Part shown: one piece after another, positions 12,857 to 24,468 of the stretch
Layout of the letters: each line of letters opens with the position of its first letter
How positions within the stretch are numbered: the stretch's first letter is position 1
Assembly (NCBI GenBank): GCA_018398765.1
Contig: JAHBMJ010004463.1
Coordinates: 102,490-160,507 of the forward strand
Reading direction: 5' to 3'
Origin: Chromera velia
Taxonomy: Eukaryota > Sar > Chromeraceae
DNA: 58,018 nt
Notes under the pieces: model-generated
Database searches by the model: none
What the model saw: the letters and a program-made list of their open reading frames with translations, nothing else
Told to the model about the DNA's origin: nothing
Program-made: the position numbers and the translations under genes

Positions 12857-14211
12857 CCGGTTACACAGAGGGGAGGAAGAGGACCCTCGAACTTCTTCTT
12901 TCCAAAAACAAGGCTCCATTCTTGCACAAGGAAATTTCTCCACCTTCACTTGTCAGGAAAAAGGAAAAAATAAAGCATCCGATCAGTCAGGCAAGAAGCC
13001 CTCTTGCTCTCTTCCTTCCCTTCCCCCCCCCTGTCCAGACTGACACCCAGAACCGCCACAGGAGCGAAGGAGAAGCTGCGGGTGAGGATCTGATTCACCA
13101 CAGCGCCGCCTGCTTCCAGATCGCAAACCTTCACTAGCCCCTCCCGGGCTTGTCTGGAGGAAACTCACAAGGAGTCAAGAACAAGAAGATGTAAGTGAGG
13201 AAAACCGAAAGGAATTCAGAGAGAAGAATGGGTAGAGAGAAACATGGTGGAAGAGGCAGACCAGACACAGCACCTCGGGACAAGCGACAAGGGGGGTGAA
13301 AGGGGGGGAGGACGAGGGAACGCACAACAGTTCAATGTTCAGAAGTCAACCACCGAGGGAGCCAGAGGGAGGCTAGCGAGAAAGAAAGAATGAAAGAAAG
13401 CAAGCAAGGAAGAACAAACACGGAGAGGGCTTACAGGATGATTTGGCTGCTCCCCCTCAGAAGATCTGCAAACAAAACTCCGTGTTCTGACCCCTGCACA
13501 AGGGCGGGGGCACACAGAAAAGGATGGAGGGGAAGAGAGACAACGCGCGAAGGAGATGGGCGGAAGGAGGATACGTTTGTAGGAGACTGAACCCTGCATG
13601 CTGTTAATGACCTCTCGACCATCGCATGGGTGTGTCTATCAGAGAGGGAGGACGGCAGGAACCTGTGAAAAATGAACACGAAGAACTGCAACTCACAACA
13701 ACTGGACGCAGCAACGATCCCTCTGTCCCTCCCCCCTCCTTGACCCCCCCCTCTCACCTTCAGCCTCTGAGAGACCCGCCTTGAGTCCAGACTCCAGACG
13801 CACACATCGCCGCTTGCGTCTCTGCAGAAGTAGACAGGAAAAGAAGTAGGGTGATAGAAGGAGACGGCCCAAGCAGATTCAGAAGTTTCAATTTCTTTGC
13901 AGAACTGACCCAGAGAGCAGCCTGTCGATACCGATGAACCTGACACTATTGACACTCTCAGAGTGTCCTCGCAGAACAAAAAGAGGATCGGTGGGGCCCT
14001 CCATGATCCCTCCCCCGATTTAGAGAAGCTCACTCAATCAACAAAGGTCTCCCGTCTCCTTCTACCGTCTCTCCCTTTTACACTTGAGCCTCTGACCAGA
14101 AGCCTTTTCCTGCATGCGCACAGGCACGTCCCACAGTCGAGTCGCTTTCTTGTGACTTACGTGGAACGATGCTTTTACAACAGCAGCGCTGGAAAAGTTC
14201 AGTTGAAGCAT
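8017..14211 (-). CDS. WD40-repeat protein resembling GNB1L / ASTRA-associated protein 1
   Basis: Minus-strand exons with matching phases: 14211-14097, 13967-13910, 13821-13758, 13493-13435, 13153 to about 13047, then 11980-11818, 11234-11163, 10887-10845, 10149-10103, 9042-8985, 8438-8321 and 8196-8017 (stop). At least one exon is unresolved in 13046-11981 and one in 10102-9043, the latter near the N gap. WD blades are visible: HSESVNSVRFIGIDRLLSG, DASGDVCVWSLDSRR, LVKVCDLEAGGAVV, GDLGVFDLRSHK, GWDHRLRLFETKSRR, RGHTGALQTCAFQP, DKGICVWDTY. The order and wording (VxIWSL-xx-RR early, GWDHR-hR-F near the end) fit GNB1L/ASA1, a subunit of the ASTRA/TTT machinery that helps mature PIKK kinases. The match is from memory of the family. 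The alternative is an uncharacterised WD40 protein. The start is the first ATG of exon 1. Confidence 0.7.
8212..8251. repeat. (CA)n(GA)n tract beside a splice acceptor
   Basis: Read on the minus strand this is (CT)n(GT)n, placed just upstream of the acceptor of the last WD40-gene exon (exon starts at 8196). It supplies most of that acceptor's pyrimidines. Confidence 0.9.
9066..9090. other. Assembly gap (25 N) followed by poly-G
   Basis: N run with 14 G directly on its 3' side (9091-9104). It lies in an intron or missing exon of the WD40 gene just before the exon that starts at 9042 on the minus strand. Confidence 1.
12043..12079. repeat. (AC)n microsatellite
   Basis: A dinucleotide tract inside the unresolved central part of the WD40 gene, between the exons at 13153 and 11980. 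Confidence 0.9.
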
Positions 14212-14602
14212 TATCCGATGGCCCCGGATCGAGGGCGGAGCGTGCATGGGTTGGAATTGGGTTGGAGCTGTTTCGCACGGAGCTCTCCGCGCCCGGCGCA
14301 TGCAGGAAGGAATTTTTATGGCAGTTCTAGGGGCAGGCATAGGGACCACGCGGGGTGCCTATGTAGAGCAACTAGGATTGACGGAAATACGAACCAAACC
14401 TATGCATACCGGACCAATACACGCCCGGAGAGGCGATAAGAGATTCGAGACATGTCGAGTCGTGAATATATAGTAGTTGAGAGCACAGACATGACCAGAT
14501 TTCCTGTCGGGCCTTCTGCGTGTCAAGTAGTCTCTAGATATTCTTCTGAAACCTTGAGATCTCTCAGAGCAAAGGCTAGAAAGGAAGCAGAAAAGACGGA
14601 AG
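14212..14602. promoter_or_regulatory. Bidirectional promoter region between WD40 gene and trpD
   Basis: 391 bp between two divergent start codons. Direct observations: a tatata-type tract at 14466-14471, a GC-rich central part and no other ORF of note. Shared promoter use is an inference from the head-to-head arrangement. Confidence 0.45.
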
Positions 14603-16725
14603 ATGGCGACGTCTGAACCCAATCCTGCAGTTTTGAAGGAGCTCACCGAGAAGCTCGTGCGAAGGTCCGATAAATGAAGCAGTCCTCTGTGGGTCTTGCA
14701 GCTGCATGTCGCTCGTGAGATGATTTCGTCCTTTTTGCTTTGTCCCGTGTTTGCAGGCAGAACCTGAGTGCAGAGCAGACGGAGACGGCTGTGTGCGAAA
14801 TTCTCAAAATGGACATGGATGAAGTCCGAAAAGGAGACGGCAAAATGCTGCAGCTTCTCGTTCAGATCTCTGCCTTTCTGGTGGCACTGCGGTGAGTCTT
14901 GTCTCCACGAAAGGTTCACGTGTACTATTTTGCTCTTTTCCACCACAGCTGGATCTCCGCACTGCCGTCTCCACTCGGGACTCACCTCACGCCGTCTCCC
15001 TGCTTCCCTCCTTTCGCCTTCATGCTGCGTGCAGGAGCAAGGGAGAGACTCCAGAGGAAGTCTTTGGAGTCGTCGAGGCTATGCGCAAACGTGCACTGAG
15101 TGTGTCCATCAGCGAGCCAGTGCTCGATATCGTCGGTCAGTCGGGTAGTCGGGGCTGCGGGGAGAGGTACTCGGTTTTTTCTATTACCGTCTACATGACC
15201 TATCTGCCAATCCATTAGCTTCCTTTCGTCTCTCTATCATCCCAATAGCTTTCTTCTGTTGTCGTACTGCCGTTTCCCTTTCCGGTTTCTCCCTCTCGCC
15301 GTCTCTTCGTGAGTCTCTCCTTCCCATTTCAACCCCAGTTCTTCCTTCTGTATTTTCTTTCTTCTTACAGGCACGGGAGGTGATGGACTTCATACTGTCA
15401 ACATCTCCACTGGGGCCTCTATTCTGGCAGCTGCGTGTGGTATCAAAGTGGTTTGTCTCTCTGGCTGTCTCTGTGAAACATATAGTCTGTTTGTCTGTCT
15501 GCACAAAAGTAAGGTAAAGACGATATAATCTGTCTGCACTGAGAGAGCGCTCCAAAACAAAAAAGAAAAAGCAGAAGAGAATGAAGAAAGAAAAAAGGGG
15601 AAAGACAAAACGATATAGTCTGTCTGTCCGGAGTCGGACAGGAAACGAAAGGAAGGGGAGGAATCGCCGAGTAACTCACAGGAAGGGAGAGGGGAAGTTG
15701 ACAGACAAGCGACACCAATTAGAAGCAATCATCTTACAGAATAAGATGAGAGAAGCTGCCAGATACCATAAAGAAAGAAACGGTCACAGACTGGGGTCAT
15801 CGAAAGAAGCTTCTCTCTCGACTTCTTTTCCGCCTCCTTTCCGCGATCTCCCTCAAGATTTGCCTCAATGACGACCCACTGAAAAGCCCCCCCCCCCGTT
15901 CTCTGCTTCTTTCAGGCAAAGCACGGCAACCGCAGCGTCTCCTCCCTGTGCGGATCTGCCGACGTCCTGGAACAACTGGGAGTGGACATCGAGATGGATC
16001 CCTCACAGACAAAGAGGTCAGTCAGTCAGCGAGAATGGCCTAAAGCAAGCTGTAATGATGGACCGTTCCGCTCTCGGTGGACGATCTGGAAAGAAACCCT
16101 TCAGAGTGAGGGAGGCACAGCGTCCGAACTCTCAGCAGAAACGAGAGTGTTTGAATGGGTGCAAGTAGGCGCTCATTTCTTTGTTTCTCTGTCTCTGCGT
16201 TCTTTGTACAGGTGCCTGGAGGAAGTCGGCGTCTGTTTTTTCTTTGCCCCAAAGTTCCACGCTGCGATGAAATCTGTGAAAGAGGTCAGCCTTTCTTTCC
16301 CTTTCTGGTTGTCGCTCCTCTGCTTCCTTCCTTCCCTTGGAGGGTTTCTCTCACGCTGTTCTTTTCGGAACTGCAAGAGCCATCACAGGGGTGCATTCGG
16401 CATGTTCCGTTTCAGCGTTTTCTCTTCTTATTTTTCCAAGATACAAAGTACGCCTCTAACCCTTTTTGTCTGTGTCTGAATTGCAAACCAGAACTTTTGC
16501 TGTCCTTTTTTTGCCATGGTTCTTCTGCCTCTCTTCCTCCGAAACTTCGTTCTTCCCTTCCCTTCCTTCGCTTCCCTTCTATCCCTTTCTTTCTTTCTTT
16601 CTTTCTTTCTTTCGTTCTTTCGTTGTTTCGTTGTTTCGTTCTTTTGTTCTTTCGTTCTTTCGTTCTTTCGTTCTTTCTTCCTTCCTTTCTTTCTTTCTTT
16701 CTTTCTTTCTTTCCTTCCTTCCTTC

Positions 16726-16756
<31 letters not shown>

Positions 16757-18101
16757 TTTTTCTTTCTTTCTTTCTTTCTCTGTTCAGATGAGGAAACTCC
16801 TGGGGATCCCCACAGTGTTCAACTTGATCGGTCCCCTCCTGAATCCTGTACGTGAGTGCGTGCGTCAGTTAGTGAGGGGGGCAGCTGGTTGCACTCACTG
16901 TCTGGGATGAGAGACAGGGGAAGAGGCTGAGCTCTCTCTGTGACTCCGCCTCTGCGTTTGGAAGGGACCACAGCGCTTTCTTTCCCTTTCTTCTCACTCA
17001 TCTCCAGGAATTTTTGAGGCACACCTTTCTCGCCTGACCTCATCTTGTCCTCCCATTCTTTCCTGGAGGAATTGGAGGAAGACAAAATCGAAGAGTGAAT
17101 GTGACCTGCTCACATCGGGTGTTTTGGAAGAGACTCCGCCATCCATTCGCACAATGACAGGGAGGCAGGCAAGCAGACAGGCAGGCAGGGGGGGAAACGG
17201 ATGGACTTCCATTCTGCGTCCCTCGTGCGACCGAGGGGGATTTCAACTCAACTGCATTAATGCACTGCAGGCGGGCAGCAGCCACCATCTCGTGGGCGTG
17301 TACGACTCTGAATTTTTAGACACATTTGCCGGTGTGCTCAAGGCGGCAGGCGCCCGTCGCTCTCTCATCTTTCACGGGCAGGGGGGAGGGGGGGGCATGG
17401 ACGAACTTTCGCCTTGCGGGACCGCAGAGATTGCAGAAGTCGATGGGGAAGGAGGGGTGAAGCGATGGACTCTTGGTGGGTGGGTGGGTCGGTGGATTGG
17501 ACGGTGCATGGAGTGGGAAGGCTGTTGGGAGACGTCTAGTGCTCTTTCAACGGATTTCTTTTTCTGCTTCTCTTTCCGTTCCACGTGCGTTTGTATCCGC
17601 AGTCTTCCAAACAGACTCATTAATCGTTTGGTGTGTGTGTTTGTGTGTATGTGTGTGTGTGTGTGAGAGAGAGAGAGTTTGCATGTGCACCAGAGAAAGA
17701 GCAGAATCCGCTGGTCGTTTCCAACGTCGGCAGAGGAATGTCTTCTACTTCTCTTTGTCTCAATATGCGTGTGTCCTTAGCTCCCTGGATGTGTCTTCCT
17801 CTTTCTTTTCCTCTGTTGTTTGCAGATCCGCAGACGGTTGGCGTCTCCAGGTGCACAGTGGAGGATTTGAAGGTGAGAGTTGAAAGAAAGGAAACTGGGA
17901 AGGGATTGTTTCTTTCTTGCCCTCTTTGTTTCGTTTTCTCGTCCCTTGTTTTGTGGTTTCTTGTATTTTTTCCCTCGGTGATCACTTCATATCATACTCT
18001 CTTCCTCTCTTCCTCTCTCCCTCTCTCCCTCCCTTCCTCCCTTCCTCCCTCCCTCCCTTCCTCCCTCCCTCCCTTTGTCCATTCCTCTGGACGTCCCTGT
18101 G

Positions 18102-18132
<31 letters not shown>

Positions 18133-19052
18133 GCTCGTCTGCCTCCTCTTTCCTACGTGCGTACAAAAAATATGGGTTAAGAAGAAAAAAAAGGAAAGAG
18201 GAGTGGATGGAGAAGTCTTCTTTGTTTTTGCCTTCTTTTCTCTTCATGTGTCACTCACCTGTTGACCGACAGGGAGGGCCCCCCGACGTGAATGCCGACC
18301 TCTTGCAAGCGGCTCTGGAGGGCAAAAAAGGTCAGTCAAATAGACTGGAAGAGAAGCACGCGGGCTGGGCTTGGCTCCCTCGTTTGAGTGTCCTTTTTTC
18401 TCTCACCTGATCCGATCCGTCTTTCTCCACCCAAGAGCACACGTCCGAAATGTTCGAAGAATGGCGGAAAGCATCAGATGACTGTGTTGCTTTGGCGAGT
18501 CTTGATGGCGTATAGAGCTAGAGAGAGCTAGGGCAATGGGTCCCTTTTAATCCCCAGGAGGGTCTCTTGCCTTGCGATTTTTTTTTTCCCTTGCCTCAAC
18601 CCGAGCGAATCTGTCTAGATGAACGCTTTGATGGTTGTGTGCAGGTGCTTTTGCTGACTGTCTGGCTTTAAATGCTGGAGCTGCTCTGTGGGTGACTGGA
18701 GGCGCAACATCCCTGCAAGAGGGGGTCGAAAGTCAGTCAGTCAGTCAGTTGGTCCATGCTGAGAAAGCAATGCGCACAGAGGACGCCGTCCTGAAATCGA
18801 GAAACTCTGTTTACTGGTCCCGTTCCCAAGCCGTATGGTGAAGCCGGGCTTTGACGACCTTTTCGCGTTTTTTGTATCTTGTGTTTGTCTTCATTCTATC
18901 ATTTCCTCTGTTCCCTTCTGTCTCTTCCAGAAGCTCGAGAGGCCCTCCAGGCAAAAAAGGGACTGGACGTTTTGCGGAAATGGCGAGAGTTCTCCAAGAC
19001 GACTGTGGCGGAGAGAAAAAGTGCCAGCGTATTGATGCAGAACGGTCACTAA
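14603..19052 (+). CDS. trpD: Anthranilate phosphoribosyltransferase
   Basis: Transfers phosphoribose from PRPP to anthranilate, the second step of tryptophan synthesis. Twelve exons with fully consistent phase: 14603-14664, 14757-14891, 15035-15135, 15371-15450, 15916-16016, 16212-16284, 16788-16847, 17271-17475, 17826-17872, 18273-18330, 18645-18731 and 18931-19052; 376 aa. Signature motifs: GTGGDG at residues 100-105 (PRPP pyrophosphate loop), NIST at 110-113, KHGNRSVSS at 128-136, the [10 protein letters not shown] helix, [10 protein letters not shown] at 195-204, the HG...DE motif at 239-249 and GGPPDVNA at 289-296. The HG-to-DE loop carries an unusual run of five glycines coded by a G-rich tract. 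The ATG at 14603 gives the normal bacterial-type N-terminus (alpha-helical domain) with no signal or transit peptide, so as read the enzyme is cytosolic unless an upstream leader exon exists. Identity is near certain from the motifs. Confidence 0.95.
16585..16780. repeat. (CTTT)n pyrimidine tract in trpD intron
   Basis: About 195 bp of TTTC, TTCG and TTCC units that end right before the acceptor tgttcag, in front of the exon at 16788. Confidence 0.95.
17990..18134. repeat. (CTCC)/(CT)n tract in trpD intron
   Basis: Pyrimidine-rich tetra- and dinucleotide units within the intron 17873-18272. No coding potential. Confidence 0.85.
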
Positions 19053-20900
19053 CTAGAAACAACGGCGCCAGCTAGAACTTTCAGTAAATTTTCCTGCGAG
19101 ATGGTAGAGCGTTCAAGTTCATGAATAATGAACTCTGAGTCGGACGGTCGAAGCGGAGGTGCTGGCCTCTGAAGTCGGACTAGCCTGTTGATTAAGATGG
19201 TTATCGATGTTATTTAACACTATTAAGGCGGCGGCGCAGATTGACATATAGTATGTATGCAGTCTAGACTGTTTAGCATAGTTTAGCATTCGGTACAAAA
19301 CTATAGTCATGATCAAATATGGAATCAATTAAACTTTTCAGCACCTCTTTGAATTTATATTTTTTTAAAAGTAAAATTTTATTGGTGTAATCCAGTTACT
19401 AAGTAGTTTATATAGGTCCAGTTATCGTTTTTTGATTTGTAGTCATGAGAAAATGATTAAGGTTCTTAGCCAGGTTCAACTAGAGGTTCAAAGTTCAGTT
19501 CGGAATCATGAACCTGAATCAGATCCAAAAACAAATTCGGAAACAAGTTGAAAAATGTTCATTTTTGATTAGCGTATATTAGCGTAAAGTAGCGTAAACT
19601 TGCCGTTTTTTATTAACATTTCATTTTTAGTTTTTACTTCTTTTTTTTTAGTTTTTTCAACGTTTTAGGGCTCATTCGAGTACTTTTTCATATATACTTT
19701 TATCATAAGTTTTATCACAATCTGTATGCAAAGCATACAAAAGTGCGTGATCTGAAGAAGCTTTAAGCAAAAACGTGGGCTTACTGTTGGATTCGATTCG
19801 TCACTGGCCCGACTAGCTAGCCCTTCTGCCGTCCCCCACGCCGCCCGCCTCTGGCCCCCCTGTCTCACCCCCTGCGGTTCCCTTGCATGGCCCCGCCATG
19901 CCCAATCCGCTTTATCCGCATGCATACAAGTGTTGCGCGCGTGCGTCGAAAGTGTTGCACGAATTTGCGATGCAGGCACGCATGCAGTCCAATTGGGTCC
20001 GTCAAATTGTCTGACTTTGCAGCTTCTATGCAGCTTCTGCATGTCCGAAGTGAGCGGGCTTCTGTCCCGGCTTCAATCTGGAAGCAGATCGCCAGCTGCT
20101 TGAAACGGAAAGCCATCTGCCTTTTGCAACACCTTTCCATAAGCTGTTCCTTGTGTTGCAAAGGGCAGGAACGGCTTTCTGAGGCTTTCAAATTCGAAAC
20201 TTTCAAAGCGGGATCGATCTGCGCGATCGGCTTTCAACCTCTCTTTCAGAACAAATTGGAATGTCCGTCTACGAGCGGCCTCCTGTTCCCTGCTGCTTCT
20301 GGTTGCATTCAGAAATCTTCTTCTCCCTGTGAATAGTCGTTTGGAGTATAGAAAAGCTCTGTCGGTGCGAAGATCAGAGTTCGCACGTTCTGGAGATGAG
20401 GTCTCATATCGTTCTCGATATCGATCGCGAAGACCGGAGTTGTGGAAGCCTTGCTGCTGGAATGTTTTCCTTCGCTCCTGGGAGTCCTTTCCTATTGAAG
20501 TATGCTTCTTCTTACTTCGGTAAGTCGATTGTTGGGCTTCCTGTTATGATGAGTTCGATGTTGGTGTTTGGTTAGTTCGATATTGATATCGATGTCATTC
20601 CAGAAAGTAGAATGTCGATGTCCCCTTTGACTGTCTTTGATGAATGTTACATTCGCGATCCACATGCACATGTCCCTTTTTGAGACATTTGTTCTGACAG
20701 GATTGAGCGTTCTTGGTCTCCACGTACATCGAGCGTTCCGTCTCCATCTCCAGGTAACTCTCTCTCTTTGCTCTCTGCTGTGTTGTGCAATCGCAAGGAC
20801 ACTTCCAGCAATCTTGTGGAGGGTGCCTAGAAAAGATCACTTGAGAGATTTCTGCCTTGAGAGAAGATCGCTTGATGTGGAGGGTTTCTGCCTTTGTCTG
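19053..20900. other. Intergenic DNA downstream of trpD
   Basis: 19.1-19.75 kb is AT-rich with no ORF. 19.8-20.35 kb is GC-richer and open for about 110-150 codons on both strands, but neither translation resembles a known family and codon usage does not decide between them. I call no gene here. 20.35-20.9 kb shows nothing I recognise. Confidence 0.5.
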
Positions 20901-20915
20901 TGACCGTACAGACCC

Positions 20916-21572
20916 TTGTGGGGTTACGACACAGACAGTCAAGACCATTGTGGGGTTCAAAGCAGAGATAGACCAGAGACTTCAAGCATCTCAAAACCTT
21001 TGAGAGAATTTTTATTCTTTGTCGGCAACGATGTCCAACCCTGCGCATGCAGCAAAAGAGATGGATCAACGTCTCCAGGAGAGAAAAAAGTCGTCTCTTA
21101 GTGGATCAATGGCCATTCGGGCCTTTTGGTGGTCTCGGCGGGGGTTGTANNNNNNNNNNNNNNNNNNNNNNNNNNNNNNNNNNNNNNNNNNNNNNNNNNN
21201 NNNNNNNNNNNNNNNNNNNNNNNNNNNNNNNNNNNNNNNNNNNNNNNNNNNNNNNNNNNNNNNNNNNNNGGGGGGGGGGGGGTACGTTGCCACCCTTTTC
21301 TCTTCCTTGTGTTGCGTAACGGGGGCCACATGCGCTCTCACTGCAATCAAACTGATCAAGAAGCTGTGCGCAATGAATCACTCGTCAGACCGCCAGCGAA
21401 TCAAGCTGAAGAAGCGTTGTCAAAGAGTCCTGGATCGTTTTTTATCAACGTGCTCCATCTGGAACTAGTTGGACATCCTCCGTGCCACCATGCACGTCCA
21501 AAAATTGGCATGGGACCCTTAGTTTGGTCGAGAGAGTCGACACTGCGCGGTCTTCTCTGGAGTTTGTGCTAA
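20916..21572 (+). pseudogene. Repeat-borne ORF, copy 1 (hydrophobic segment, unknown family)
   Basis: Contains HSGLLVVSAGVV, then an N gap, then YVATLFSSLCCVTGATCALT, followed by the basic helix-like KLIKKLCAMN and DRQRIKLKKR. The hydrophobic part looks like one or two membrane segments. The frame before the hydrophobic part is closed by a TAG at about 21102. A diverged copy lies at 22.93-23.19 kb. I do not recognise the family; a transposable-element protein is the likeliest source. Confidence 0.45.
21150..21269. other. Assembly gap (120 N) followed by poly-G
   Basis: N run with 13 G directly 3' of it. The homologous copy near 22,960-22,985 is continuous over this point and has only a short G-rich stretch, so the true missing length may be much smaller than 120 bp. 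Confidence 1.
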
Positions 21573-21579
21573 AGAAATT

Positions 21580-22073
21580 AAATGTCTAAAATAAGCAGAT
21601 TCACCTTTGACTTCGGCTTCTTAGTTGTTTATCTCCGTCAAACATTTGGACAAAGCCTGACAATCCTGGAGGGATTTTTGTTTTCGTTGATCGGAGTGTA
21701 CACAAGAAACAGAAGTCTTTTGGATTTCGCCTGTGTCGCGCAGCAAACTGGTCTACCTTTATGAGCTTTTGACGCCTTCAAAACCCTTTAGGCCCAAGTT
21801 TAGGGGTCGATCTCTTTTTTTTTTTCAGAAGCATCTTAATGATTTTTGAAGCATCCCCGAAGGAGATTGATGAGCATCTTCAGGACAAGGAAGGCAGCTT
21901 GACTGACTGGTTGAACGTCCATTCTGGCTATAGTCCCACACTCCTAGTAGTTCCTACTAACCCTAGGTTAGATATAGGTATAGACTACTAAGTCTACTGT
22001 CAATCTAGCCTTTAAAAACGCTTGTTTTAAACTTTTTACAACATGTTTTGATTTGATTGATTAATTGATTGAT

Positions 22074-22106
<33 letters not shown>

Positions 22107-22920
22107 ATGTTGATTCAAGTTTTTAGGAGTTCCTTATACCTAGATGAGAGATTGATGTTAGTTCCCGACGATAAAGTCATGTCTGAGCTTTTGGTTCTCA
22201 TGTTGACCAAAATGCTTAAGAACCGCCTTTTAGGAACCATGAAGGAACCGGAAGGAACCGTCAAGAACCAATAAGAACTGACATTTCTCTGTAAAGAAAT
22301 GTATTCGAAAGAGGCTGTAAATGAGTTTACAACTAATTAAATGCAGACACAAGTCGTACCAGCTCATGCTAGCTTGCTCCCATCCACAAACACGCTTCCA
22401 TCGACCCTCTTTGGCCCCCCCCCGGAAGATGGCTTCCCTTTTACCCAGTCTAAAGAAGCAAGCAACACTAATATTACTTAAGCACCAGGAGCGTCTCGGG
22501 CCAATTGAGGGACTAAATTCTTTGTAGTTCCCCAGGCAGTTCCTAGTAACTTCCTACATAGTTTTTTGGTTCTCATACGGTTCTTACTGGTTTTTTTTTG
22601 TTCTTCTATGGATCCTGAGGTTCCTGTTTGATTTCCTAGCAATTTTGGTATTCATATACTTAATTTAGGTCCTTTGTAGGTCCTGTGGCAGCTTTAGTTC
22701 AGAGTGGTCAGGAACCGTATTTTAGGAACTTAGGAACCAAGACGCTGGACACCTACTTTTTGCGTGAGAACTAGTGGGAACCGGTCAAGAACTAAGCTAA
22801 AACATGTCACAATAGACTTTTCAGACATTATGTTATATTCTGTTTGATTAATTTTCTTTTAGACAGAATCTGTTTATCATTTTTGATACTAGGAACCAAG
22901 TGGGTATTACCATGGGCCAC
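21580..22920. other. AT-rich repeat DNA between the two ORF-family copies
   Basis: Contains (GATT)n at 22056-22107 and several diverged 'aggaacc/ggttct' words at 22.2-22.8 kb. No gene is recognised. Confidence 0.6.
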
Positions 22921-22921
22921 A

Positions 22922-23188
22922 GTGTGGCCCCGTAGCATTCTGGTCTCCTGGTGGTGTCGTCCGGTGTGGTGGTGGGGGGCGCCTACGTGGTGACGATGTT
23001 CACGTCATTATGCTGTGGCGGGGTTTGCCTTAACATGTGTCAAACTAGTGAACGAGCTTTGCAGAATGAATTTTTGGACTGACCACCAGCGTAGTAAACT
23101 TAGGAAGAGGTACAAAATAGTGTTCAGTCGATTTTTCGTCGATGTCCTAGCCGTCGAGCTCGACATCGTGAGATTCACGACCCAGTAA
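22922..23188 (+). pseudogene. Repeat-borne ORF, copy 2 (diverged, frameshifted)
   Basis: HSGLLVVSSGVVVGGAYVV and TMFTSLCC match copy 1. After a one-base frame change, FALTCVKLVNELCRMN and DHQRSKLRKRY match copy 1 again, and the copy ends at a TAA at about 23186-23188. An in-frame TAG precedes HSGLL. The two copies are about 1.7 kb apart. Confidence 0.5.
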
Positions 23189-23547
23189 AACTAGTAAGAA
23201 GCCCTCTCTCTGATTGTCAATGAGAGAATTAACACAGCAAGGTCCAGAGAGCTAAGGTGGCAGGACTGTTCTTTACTGTCAACCTGAGTGATTAGTAGAT
23301 CCTTTTTGTCCCGAGCCTGGCTATGAACCGTCAAGAAGTGAATTTTGCTTATTGGTTGCTCTTCACACTCTTCAGCTTTCTTACTTTTCACTTTATCATT
23401 TCTTCATCACCTTAATTTTTTATCTTCTCCGTGCATGTGACTGAGCCATGTTTCTTCAGAGACTTTTGGTTGTAGAATGGCTCTGTGGTCTTCTTTGTAG
23501 TCATCTCCGTGCATTGCCTTTTCAGTGAGTTTGTAATATTCGATATT

Positions 23548-24225
23548 TCATTTTCGCTTTTTGCAGTAGCCGAAAACCTGGTCGACCTCCTTTGAAAGGC
23601 GCTCGGCCCGGACGAGAAGGACTGCTGCGGGGTCTACGTCCTTCAAGACCTTCTCCATAAATACATCAATCAGGGTTCGCATGAAGAACTGGGAACTGGA
23701 AGGGATTAGAACAGATGGTGGGACTGCCTTGACAGTCTTCCTGTTGAACATCGCCGTAGTCCACTCAATAGAAATGTCCGACGTTATCGGCGATAGGAAG
23801 CTTAGAGCCTTTGGGAAAAGGTTGCTTGCCAAGGCCAACGTGCCTTTCGAGCACTCTGACTGGATCTTTTGCCTTGAGATCTGGCAGGGGGAAGCCAGGC
23901 CCCTGCATTGCCTTCCTTCCTCAAGGTCTCCAAGACGTTCCTCTCCCCCGACCTCCTCGTCGAGCTACTCCTCATTGGAATGCCTTACTTTCTCAGGACC
24001 CAGAGGAGGAATTACGAGATCCCCCTGAGAGCGCCTTCTCCAAGTGGGTCAAAACAGAGCATACAGCTGGTTGGCCGGAACTATAGGGACAGAGGAAGCT
24101 GGGGGCTGGAAGAGGGGGAATGCAATTTGAAGGAGCAGGGGTCACAAGAAGTTTTTGGGCAGACCCGCACATATGTCCCGCTTCTGTTTAGCTCTGTGTG
24201 TTTGAGTGTCAGACTATCTTTGTGA
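23548..24225. other. Decayed element coding region, strand uncertain
   Basis: Open on both strands: 96 codons minus (23838-23548) and 115 and 105 codons plus (23681-24028, 23908-24225). Base composition is like coding sequence and unlike the AT-rich surroundings. No motif lets me choose a strand or family. Confidence 0.3.
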
Positions 24226-24317
24226 ATGCTTCTCCTGCTTATCTGTATAGTTGTCTGTCTGTCTGCTCGGACTTCTGGCGGTGTGTCTGGTTATCAGTTA
24301 CACGGCAATAAAGGAAG

Positions 24318-24440
24318 GAAAAGATAAGGAAGGAAGGAAGGAAGGAAGGAAGGAAAGAAAGAAAGAAAGAAAAAAAAAGAAAGAAGAAAAAAGAAAGAAA
24401 GAAAGAAACAAACAAACAAGCAAACAAAGAAAGAAAGAAG
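24318..24440. repeat. (GGAA)n/(GAAA)n tract
   Basis: A purine-rich tetranucleotide array on the plus strand that separates two decayed coding blocks. Confidence 0.9.
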
Positions 24441-24468
24441 AGACTGAAGAAAAACGACTACAACAATA

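Noticed and set aside
18520-18600. Possible Pol III ncRNA in a trpD intron (short stem followed by a T run)
   Set aside because: The stem is weak and imperfect, and no A/B box or known RNA family could be seen.
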